From contig NZ_JANQBD010000017.1 of the NCBI RefSeq assembly GCF_024722015.1, positions 124,001-188,000 on the forward strand: 64,000 nt of DNA, in the 5' to 3' direction. The position numbers and the translations under genes were made by a program. This DNA is from Paenibacillus radicis (ex Xue et al. 2023). Its GTDB lineage: Bacteria; Bacillota; Bacilli; Paenibacillales; NBRC-103111. Every line of letters starts with the position of its first letter. The first letter of the stretch is position 1. Positions 7,750-14,529 of the stretch are shown here, in pieces. The notes under the pieces were generated by a model. The model was not told where the DNA came from. It was given only the letters and a program-made list of their open reading frames with translations, and searched no databases.

Positions 7750-8733
7750 TTATTCGGAGTCGAACAATCCCAGATAAGTACCATAGCCTTCCTTCTCAAG
7801 CTCATTCTTTGGTATAAAACGCAGCGCCGCAGAATTAATGCAATAACGCAGTCCTCCCGCTGACTTGGGACCATCATTAAAAACGTGGCCCAAATGCGAA
7901 TCCGCCTCCCGGCTGCGCACTTCAGTCCGTATCATGAAATGGCTGAAATCCTGCTTATCCTTCACATTTGAAGATACCAACGGTTTGGTGAAGCTTGGCC
8001 AGCCGCAGCCGGAGTCGAATTTATCAAGTGAACTGAACAACGGCTCTCCTGATACGATATCCACATATATGCCTGCACCTTTATGATCCCAGAACTCATT
8101 TTGGAAAGGAGGTTCGGTTGCATTGTTTTGTGTCACTTCATATTGAATTGGGGTCAGCTTGCTTCTTAGCTTCTCTTTATCCTCTTCAGTATTCCAGTGA
8201 GCGGCTATGAAGCTATCACGACCTGAGCCTTTTCTGTACATCTTGTAATGCATCGTTTTTTTATGATGATAGCCCTGATGGTAGTCTTCTGCTTCGTAAA
8301 AGGGTCCCGCCTCAACGATTTCTGTCACAATAGGTTTGCTGAAACGTCCGCTTTGCTCCAATTTCTGCTTGGAAGCCTCCGCCAACTGCTTCTGCTCATC
8401 ACTATGATAAAATATCGCTGTTCGATAGGAACGCCCGCGATCATGAAATTGTCCGCCTGCATCCGTCGGGTCGATTTGCTGCCAGAAAATATCGAGCAGC
8501 TTCTCATAAGAGAATAGCTGCGGATCATAAGTAATCTGCACCGCTTCCGCATGCCCTGTCATTTCCGAGCAAACCTGCTCATAAGTGGGATTTACAGTGC
8601 TTCCACCCGCATAACCCGAAACGACTCGCTGAATCCCTGGCATTTCCTCAAATGGAGAAACCATGCACCAAAAGCATCCTCCTGCAAACGTCGCTAGCTC
8701 GTAACTGCCCTTCTTTTCGGTCTCATCTTTCAT
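7750..8733 (-). CDS. msrAB: Peptide methionine sulfoxide reductase MsrA/MsrB fusion
   Basis: Bifunctional repair enzyme of 327 aa that reduces both stereoisomers of methionine sulfoxide in proteins. The MsrA domain is at about residues 10-165, with nucleophile Cys20 in GGCFWC and the GYAGG motif. The MsrB domain is at about 185-320, with GCGWPSF, HLGHVFNDGP and catalytic Cys298 in GGLRYCINS. There is no signal peptide, so it is cytosolic. The A-B domain order is the common one in Firmicutes. The start at 8733 follows a GGAGGG-type Shine-Dalgarno. Confidence 0.95.
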   Translation of the reverse strand: MKDETEKKGSYELATFAGGCFWCMVSPFEEMPGIQRVVSGYAGGSTVNPTYEQVCSEMTGHAEAVQITYDPQLFSYEKLLDIFWQQIDPTDAGGQFHDRGRSYRTAIFYHSDEQKQLAEASKQKLEQSGRFSKPIVTEIVEAGPFYEAEDYHQGYHHKKTMHYKMYRKGSGRDSFIAAHWNTEEDKEKLRSKLTPIQYEVTQNNATEPPFQNEFWDHKGAGIYVDIVSGEPLFSSLDKFDSGCGWPSFTKPLVSSNVKDKQDFSHFMIRTEVRSREADSHLGHVFNDGPKSAGGLRYCINSAALRFIPKNELEKEGYGTYLGLFDSE

Positions 8734-8902
8734 CCGTATCCCTCCACCCTATAAGAAATAACTTGCCACTTCTTATCATAACAAGGTTTCAGACATTTTC
8801 CAAATGAGCTGCAAAAACCATACGAATGTAAAGATCTGCATATTTACTGCATCGAATGGAAAAATATAACCATACAAAATAAAAGTTTCAGGTGGATGTG
8901 AA

Positions 8903-9997
8903 ATGGAAACGTCACTTAAGAAAATCAGTTTTTTGCAGGTCTGTATGATCCTTATGCTAATGAATGGACTTACGAATCATGTCATTGTGAACCCAATGCT
9001 ACTGGATGCCTCCGGAAGAGACGCCTGGATTTCTGTTTTATTTACCGGGGCCTTATTTCTCCCATGGTGCGCTCTTCTTGTATGGTTCATGAAAAAATCT
9101 GGTCAGCAAAAGCTCCAGCCTTGGTTAGCTCGAAAAACAACTCCTATTGTGTCATGGATGATTGTAATTCCGATCTGTCTGCAGCTGTTTCTAATCGGAT
9201 GTAGTACTGTCTTGCATAGCGCAACATGGACAATAACCAACTACTTGCCTTCCACTCCAAAGCTTATCTTGGTTATTACTTTATGTCTGGTTTGTTATTA
9301 TTACGCCAAATCAGGCATTAGCATGATTGCCGTGAGCGCGGGAATCTTACTTCCAATCGTCGTTCTATTGGGTTATTTCGTTTCTTTCTCGAATTCCCCT
9401 CGTAAAGACTATACTCTTCTGCAGCCTGTTATGGAGCATGGATTACAGCCTGTTATTCACGGGATGCTCTATGCCGGAGGCGGATTTATCGAGATGTTCA
9501 TGATCATCGCCATCCAGCATCGATTGAAATCCAACCTTCGCGCCTGGAAGCTCGTAATATTGGGGATTATCATGATTTATATTACTATTGGTCCGATTGT
9601 TGGCGGAATTACCGAATTTGGACAGGAGGAAGCGGCCAAGCAATTTGAATCCCCCTATGAGCAATGGCGGCTGGTCAAATTAGGCAATAATATCGAGCAT
9701 GTCGATTTTTTATCCGAGTTCCAATGGCTTTCCGGTGCCGTTATTCGAATCAGCTTCGCCCAATTTCTACTTGCAGAATTATTGCCATTTCCAACTTCGA
9801 AGCAGCGAAACCGATTTATACTTTTCATCACTATCTGCTATGGCGTACTCTCTATGATCCCTATTGACAGTTATACCTTCTATTTATGGATGTATCGGTA
9901 CTACATGCCCATTTCACTTGCGATTGGTTTCTTTTTATCCATCGTCTGCATCACTATCTCTTTATTTTCTAAGACCGTTAAGGGGGAAATTGCATGA
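8903..9997 (+). CDS. Spore germination receptor subunit B (GerAB/GerKB family)
   Basis: A 364-aa integral membrane protein with about ten hydrophobic segments, an amino-acid/polyamine/organocation-type fold. This is the B subunit that senses the germinant in the spore inner membrane. It opens METSLKKISFLQVCMILMLM and has the family pattern of a short loop plus long alternating helices; length matches GerAB proteins. AGGTGGATGTG precedes the ATG. Its last four bases (ATGA) overlap the next gene. Expression should be late in the forespore. A weak sigma-G-like pair (GCATC 8850-8854 / CATACAA 8872-8878) lies upstream but is only suggestive. Confidence 0.88.
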   Translation: METSLKKISFLQVCMILMLMNGLTNHVIVNPMLLDASGRDAWISVLFTGALFLPWCALLVWFMKKSGQQKLQPWLARKTTPIVSWMIVIPICLQLFLIGCSTVLHSATWTITNYLPSTPKLILVITLCLVCYYYAKSGISMIAVSAGILLPIVVLLGYFVSFSNSPRKDYTLLQPVMEHGLQPVIHGMLYAGGGFIEMFMIIAIQHRLKSNLRAWKLVILGIIMIYITIGPIVGGITEFGQEEAAKQFESPYEQWRLVKLGNNIEHVDFLSEFQWLSGAVIRISFAQFLLAELLPFPTSKQRNRFILFITICYGVLSMIPIDSYTFYLWMYRYYMPISLAIGFFLSIVCITISLFSKTVKGEIA

Positions 9998-11472
9998 ATG
10001 GGAAGATGCTTGAACCCGTAGAGAGTTGGAATGAGCACAAGATAAGGGCTCTATTCCCTCATTCGGCGGATGTTCAAATCATAAGCTATCGGTTTGAGAA
10101 TGATATCTCATCCGCTGAAGTCATTCTTTTATATAGCGAAGGATTATGCGAGACCAGTCAAATTGGAGAGGTCGTCCTTCCGGAGCTTGAGCATTTGTTT
10201 CGTCAAAACGGGTTTAAAGAACTGCTTCTAGACCGTACTTACGGCAGCTTGCCATTAATACCTCTGGAAGCTAACGCTACATCTGAACAAATATCCGAAT
10301 TGATCTTTGAAGGGGATCTCCTGCTGCTGTTTCCTCCAACTAATGCTTTATACAAAATGTGCATTTGCAATCGTCCTCAGCGCACTCCGTGGGAATCGAG
10401 TACGGAGGTGTCCATCAAAGGACCGAAGGATGGATTTGTCGAGGATATTAGCGTCAATGTAGCTTTAATCCGCAAACGTCTTCGAAGCCCTTCCCTCTAC
10501 TATGAAACCTACACACTAGGAAAACGGACCAAAACAAAGGTCGGTTTATTGTATTTTCAAGATATCATCGCTCCCGAAATATTGGAAAGAATCCAAAAGA
10601 AAATAAGCCAGCTTCAGATCGACGGACTGTTTAGCATCAACCAGCTCGAAGAGACGATTACCGATAACAAGTATTCTCTAATGCCATTGCTTGACTATAC
10701 AGGCCGGCCAGATAAGGCGGTCAGCAGCTTGCTTGCCGGAAGATTCGTAATCATAGTTGACGGAAATCCGATGGTATTAATTGGTCCTGCTACCTTTTTG
10801 CTTATGCTGAAATCGCCTGAAGATCTATACTTTAGCTTCCAATATATTTCATTTGCCCGCTTTATTCGGATATTCAGCTTCTGTTTATCCATTCTCCTTC
10901 CCGGAGCTTGGGTAGCACTCTCTTCATTCCACCCGGATCAAATTCCATTCAGGCTTATGGCAACCATATCCTCGGCTCGTATTGGCCTTCCGTTTTCCGG
11001 GCAGCTTGAGTTGTTTATTTTATTGTTATTGTTAGAGATCTTTAGAGAAGCAGGCTTGCGTCTGCCGAATTCCCTGGGTCAAACCTTGACCGTTGTCGGC
11101 GGTTTAATAATAGGAGATGCGGCCATTCGAGCAGGCTTGGTTTCACCAAGTGTCGTTGTCGTTGGAGCAATAACGGCCGTCAGCGGGACAACGTTGGTCA
11201 GCCAATCGTTAAGCGCATCGGTTAGTGTTATTCGTCTTGTGCTTTTTTTCATTTCTTCGTTTCTTGGGATGTTTGGGCTCCTCCTGGGCATAGTGCTGTT
11301 AATTGGCTATATGAGCACTCTTCGCTCCCTGGGCGTGCCCTATCTGTCGCCAATATCACCACTTATTATTAAAGATTTGTGGGGAGCCATATTCCGGATT
11401 CCTTGGGGCAAAAATAAATCAAGACCACGTTCCTTGCACACCATAGATTCGGACCGACAAGGGGAAGATTAG
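9994..11472 (+). CDS. Spore germination receptor subunit A (GerAA/GerKA family)
   Basis: A 492-aa member of the GerA family. It has a soluble N-terminal ~290 residues followed by four to five membrane segments (from about residue 300: FCLSILLPGAWVALSSF onward). Conserved family stretches include GRFVIIVDGNPMVLIGPATF, LPNSLGQTLTVVGGLIIGDA and VVGAITAVSGT. It forms the receptor complex with the flanking B and C subunits. AAGGGGG before the ATG and the ATGA overlap with the B gene support translational coupling. The short hydrophilic tail ends in SDRQGED. Confidence 0.93.
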   Translation: MNGKMLEPVESWNEHKIRALFPHSADVQIISYRFENDISSAEVILLYSEGLCETSQIGEVVLPELEHLFRQNGFKELLLDRTYGSLPLIPLEANATSEQISELIFEGDLLLLFPPTNALYKMCICNRPQRTPWESSTEVSIKGPKDGFVEDISVNVALIRKRLRSPSLYYETYTLGKRTKTKVGLLYFQDIIAPEILERIQKKISQLQIDGLFSINQLEETITDNKYSLMPLLDYTGRPDKAVSSLLAGRFVIIVDGNPMVLIGPATFLLMLKSPEDLYFSFQYISFARFIRIFSFCLSILLPGAWVALSSFHPDQIPFRLMATISSARIGLPFSGQLELFILLLLLEIFREAGLRLPNSLGQTLTVVGGLIIGDAAIRAGLVSPSVVVVGAITAVSGTTLVSQSLSASVSVIRLVLFFISSFLGMFGLLLGIVLLIGYMSTLRSLGVPYLSPISPLIIKDLWGAIFRIPWGKNKSRPRSLHTIDSDRQGED

Positions 11473-11473
11473 T

Positions 11474-12628
11474 GTGAAATTATGGACTAAACTGATTCTC
11501 ATTTGTATAACGCTCTTGCCTCTATCCGGATGCTGGGATTCCAAGTCTATTCAAAACTTGGCTTATGTAACGGCTCTTGGGCTCGATTTTAAGGATAACG
11601 AAGTTAAGGTCTATGTTCAGGTTTTAAACTTCTCGAATGTGGCCAAAAGTGAAAATTTTGAAATTGGTAAAAATGTGCCCGTGTGGATCGGCAGAGGGGT
11701 TGGCAAAACCATTACTGAAGCTATGACTTCAATCTATGCGACGTCACAATTAAAGGTTTACTGGGGACATGTCAAAGCTATCGTCTGCAGCGAAGAGATA
11801 TTAAAACAGAAGGAGACGCTCCGTCAAGCCTATGACGCTATTAACCGTTACCGTGAGGTTCGTTATAACGTTTTGTTATATGGGACGAAACATCCTTTGA
11901 CCGAAATCTTTACTCAAAAGTCCATATTTAAGCTTTCACCTTTGGATACAATATTGGATACCCCTGAGGATACTTTTTCACAAAGATCGTTTATTCCTCC
12001 TCAATATGGTTATAAGATTATTTCAGAAATCAATGAACTGGGCCGCACCCCCATGCTCCCATCTATCTCTGTAACCAAAGATGTTTGGAGTGAGGATGAA
12101 AAGGAAACACCGATGTTTCTAATAGACGGGGCCTACTTAATTAATGAACAACTGATTGCACATTGGTATTCTGAAGATGATCTCAAGGGAGTACGATGGC
12201 TGCAAAAAAAAATGAAACGATCCCTTATAAATATTCCTGATAATAAAAACCCGGATGCGTCTTTGATAATGGTTAAGCCCCATCATTCTATACAGTATTA
12301 CTTCGAGAATAATGAATTGCGGTTTAAAGTAAACATTAAAGCTAGTGCGTATGTCGATGAAATGGTATCCAACATCACCGTGAATACGATGAAAAAACAA
12401 GCCGAAGCAGTTGTAAGCAATGAAGTCATTTCAACCTATCAAAAAGGACTCCCGCTTCAGATGGACACACTAAATTTGCTTGGAGAACTGTATAGAAAAG
12501 ACTCGGGGAAATGGTTTGAATTGCAAAAGGAAAACAAGCTTGTACTAAAAAAAGAGACCTTGGGCAAGGTCGAGGTTCATGTGGATATTATGCATACCGG
12601 AAAATATAAAGGAAAAGTACATTCTTGA
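11474..12628 (+). CDS. Spore germination receptor lipoprotein subunit C (GerAC/GerKC family)
   Basis: A 384-aa lipoprotein. The N-terminus is a type II signal with lipobox LLPLSGC, followed by WDSK, the usual start of mature GerAC proteins. The family motifs LAYVTALGLDFKD and VWIGRGVGKTITEAM are present. The start is GTG at 11474, 1 bp after the A-gene stop; GGGGAAGATTAGT upstream supplies the ribosome binding site. The protein is anchored on the outer face of the spore inner membrane. The order B-A-C differs from A-B-C in gerA and A-C-B in gerK of B. subtilis. No clear terminator is seen before the convergent gene 10 bp away. Confidence 0.9.
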   Translation: MKLWTKLILICITLLPLSGCWDSKSIQNLAYVTALGLDFKDNEVKVYVQVLNFSNVAKSENFEIGKNVPVWIGRGVGKTITEAMTSIYATSQLKVYWGHVKAIVCSEEILKQKETLRQAYDAINRYREVRYNVLLYGTKHPLTEIFTQKSIFKLSPLDTILDTPEDTFSQRSFIPPQYGYKIISEINELGRTPMLPSISVTKDVWSEDEKETPMFLIDGAYLINEQLIAHWYSEDDLKGVRWLQKKMKRSLINIPDNKNPDASLIMVKPHHSIQYYFENNELRFKVNIKASAYVDEMVSNITVNTMKKQAEAVVSNEVISTYQKGLPLQMDTLNLLGELYRKDSGKWFELQKENKLVLKKETLGKVEVHVDIMHTGKYKGKVHS

Positions 12629-12638
12629 GCTTAATTAG

Positions 12639-13334
12639 TTAATTATCGGGTTTATCGTCCGAATGGGCGGGGAAGGAACGTGCAATATACAATACCGGCG
12701 TTCCTGCAACCGAAATGACAAACTTCAGCACATAGGTTGTCAATAGAATCTGCCACCACACATCAATTGGGAACACTCCGTAGAAGGCGATTGAACAGAA
12801 TACCAGGGAATCAACAAATTGGCTGAGTCCTGTGCTTCCATTGATGCGCAGCCAAAACTGCCTGCGATCCGGGAACCTTCGTTTTAATGCACTGAATACA
12901 TAAACATCGAGGAATTGACTGACCAGGTAGGCGCACACACTTCCAAGGGCAATTTGCGGTGCCAAGCCAAATATTTGCTTTAGAGCCTCCTGTGCCAGAT
13001 CAGTCTCTTGAGGAATGAACACAAGCACCATCTGCATAATGATCGTTGAAGCGAATAAGCTGAAAAATCCAAACCAAACGGCTTGTTTCGCAGCCTTGGC
13101 CCCGTATTTTTCATTCAACAGGTCGGTCGTCATATAAATCGATGCATAGATCGAGTTCCCCAGCGTCATGACGATTCCGAAGATTTCGATCGTTTTGACA
13201 ACCTGAATGTTAGCCAGCACGGTCGCAATACCTACCCAGGCATAGAGCCCCTTACGGCCAAAGAGCCGGTAACTGACTAGAAACAAAGCAAAATTGACGA
13301 TGACGAATGCAAAACCCCATACTAAATTAAACAT
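12639..13334 (-). CDS. Queuosine precursor transporter (YhhQ/VUT family)
   Basis: A 231-aa protein with six hydrophobic segments, of the COG1738/YhhQ family that takes up 7-cyano- or 7-aminomethyl-7-deazaguanine for tRNA queuosine. It opens MFNLVWGFAFVIVNFALF, and the conserved stretches MTLGNSIYASIYMTTDLLNEKYG and a later VDSLVFCSIAFYG are present. The start at 13334 has AAGGAG nine bases upstream, and this ribosome binding site is the 3' strand of a preQ1 aptamer. Function and regulation therefore agree: preQ1 in the cell should block translation of its own importer. Confidence 0.92.
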   Translation of the reverse strand: MFNLVWGFAFVIVNFALFLVSYRLFGRKGLYAWVGIATVLANIQVVKTIEIFGIVMTLGNSIYASIYMTTDLLNEKYGAKAAKQAVWFGFFSLFASTIIMQMVLVFIPQETDLAQEALKQIFGLAPQIALGSVCAYLVSQFLDVYVFSALKRRFPDRRQFWLRINGSTGLSQFVDSLVFCSIAFYGVFPIDVWWQILLTTYVLKFVISVAGTPVLYIARSFPAHSDDKPDN

Positions 13335-13342
13335 TGTAACTA

Positions 13343-13381
13343 CTCCTTAGTTTTGATTACGCGGGAGGATTTCGAACCGCG
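13343..13381 (-). promoter_or_regulatory. preQ1-I riboswitch, translational
   Basis: Read on the minus strand: stem CGCGG / CCGCG (13381-13377 and 13364-13360), a 12-base loop TTCGAAATCCTC, then an A-rich tail TAATCAAAACTAAGGAG ending in the Shine-Dalgarno. CCT in the loop can pair with AGG of the ribosome binding site, making the H-type pseudoknot of preQ1-I aptamers. The stem size, 12-base loop and AAAACTAAGG tail match the known family. The downstream gene is a queuosine precursor transporter, a known partner. Confidence 0.85.
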
Positions 13382-13412
13382 ACCGGCGACAGATTGGCCC
13401 GCCAGTTAAGCC

Positions 13413-13443
13413 GCTTCGGTATTTACGAAAAAAATACCGAAGC
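13413..13443 (-). promoter_or_regulatory. 5'-end hairpin of the transporter mRNA
   Basis: GCTTCGGTATTT pairs with AAATACCGAAGC around a 7-base loop. It lies at the very 5' end of the predicted transcript, ahead of the riboswitch, so it may protect the mRNA from 5' decay. No U-tract follows on this strand. Confidence 0.55.
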
Positions 13444-13447
13444 ATTT

Positions 13448-13476
13448 ATTTTATCACGCTATGTTAAATCCAGCAA
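13448..13476 (-). promoter_or_regulatory. Promoter of the riboswitch-controlled transporter
   Basis: TTGCTG (13471-13476) and TAAAAT (13448-13453) on the minus strand with 17-bp spacing. The start of transcription would be near 13441, giving a ~105-base leader with the hairpin and the preQ1 aptamer. Confidence 0.65.
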
Positions 13477-13638
13477 TGCACAGATTGATCCGTTACATCC
13501 AGCCACGCCTCACCATTAGATCCGCTGTAATTAATGCATGACATCTCTAATCTGAAGCCACCTGTGGGCATTTGCAGGCAGCACAGCTAGAAATATAGAC
13601 GCAGCAACTAGAAGCAGCGGTAAGAAACGTTTTTTCAT
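13464..13638 (-). pseudogene. Small secreted protein, apparently frameshifted
   Basis: An ATG at 13638 with GGAGATGATT upstream starts a 35-codon frame: a clear signal peptide (MKKRFLPLLLVAASIFLAVL, cleavage after PANA), then HRWLQIRDVMH and a stop at 13531. One frame over, the same DNA continues as PTGGFRLEMSCINYSG and ends DQSVHCWI before a TAA at 13464. A single indel just after the signal peptide would join them into a ~58-aa secreted protein with two cysteines. No family was recognised. It may be a real 35-aa peptide instead. Confidence 0.4.
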
Positions 13639-13692
13639 ACAATCATCTCCCAAGGATATATTTGCACTCTGAGTCTCTGATTTTTGTAATTA

Positions 13693-13997
13693 CTAATTAG
13701 TCGTTTCGATATACGCGTCCCCTTGGCATCTCCCGCTCGTGCAAGTCAGTACTAATCTCGCATCGTTCTGATTAGAGCTGTCCAATACAAAATCCGCAGT
13801 GATATTGTGAGCACTCGAATTGGGATAGCCAAATACAGTTAAAGGATTGGTAACGTGCCTCTGGCAATAATGTTCGAATATCCGTCTATAAGTTCCCAAT
13901 TAATGTCTCCCCAATTACCTGTTGGTGCGCTATTATTAACACTTATATATACATGCGTTCCATAATGATGTCTGGATTCTACTTGCGAATTCTTAAG
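13693..13997 (-). pseudogene. Decayed secreted-protein fragment, two frames
   Basis: One minus-strand frame reads from near 13997 (KNSQVESRHHYGTHVYISV, later NWGDINWELIDGYSN) to about 13855. The sequence then continues in another frame as LTVFGYPNSSAHNITADFVL through TCTSGRCQGDAYIETTN to a stop at 13693. Together they look like ~100 residues of a beta-rich extracellular protein that has lost its N-terminus and gained at least one frameshift. The 68-codon frame beginning at a TTG at 13899 is part of this and lacks a ribosome binding site. Family unknown. Confidence 0.4.
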
Positions 13998-14512
13998 GTA
14001 CTATCCACCAAACAGCTCTCCCTACAGCCCCCTTCACCTAAAAATGCTGAAAGAAGCAAATAAATTTCCGTCTCGCTCCTTTTCTAATTATGTAATTAAC
14101 TGGAAACAAGGCCGATAATATCATGCTTGTATTTGACTTAATATAGGTGTATCCAACTCTACTTTCCTTGCTAAATCGACTGCCATAATATAGGAATTTT
14201 CTGATTTAAGAGGATAGCAATCGGGGTAATGAAATTAAATAAGGGCTTAACTTTAATGTAAAAGGCTCAACTCAAAATCAGTGCATAACCTCCTCCGACC
14301 ATAAGCTTAAAAAAAACCTGCAAACATGCAGTTGTTTCTAACGAAATTGCTGTTAAGAGGAAAAAAGTGTAAAAGTACAGCAATTTTCACGGAAAATCGG
14401 TCCGGTTCAGTGAAGAATGAATAAAAGATGTATCTTTGCATGAATTTTAAGCATAATGCCAATGAAACGGTCAAAAGGATGTACAAATGCAGGTTTTTGG
14501 GGTGAGCAACGA
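13998..14512. other. Intergenic stretch without a supported gene
   Basis: AT-rich, with stops in all frames. The only structure seen is an inverted repeat AAATTGCTGT / ACAGCAATTT at 14344-14386 with a 23-base spacer. The region probably contains the promoter of the gene at 14530, but no convincing -35/-10 pair was found. Confidence 0.4.
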
Positions 14513-14529
14513 TAGGGGGCGCACATCGT

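Noticed and set aside
8850..8878. Sigma-G promoter for the germination operon
   Set aside because: GCATC-17-CATACAA has a mismatch in each box, too weak to list as a feature although the gene family makes it plausible.
13343..13410. tRNA-like 3' half (GGTTCGAAATCC with CCCGC) upstream of the transporter
   Set aside because: The T-arm stem does not pair and no 5' acceptor strand or anticodon arm is present; the sequence fits a preQ1-I pseudoknot much better.
13693..13899. 68-aa ORF from TTG
   Set aside because: It has no ribosome binding site and is the second frame of a longer broken protein.
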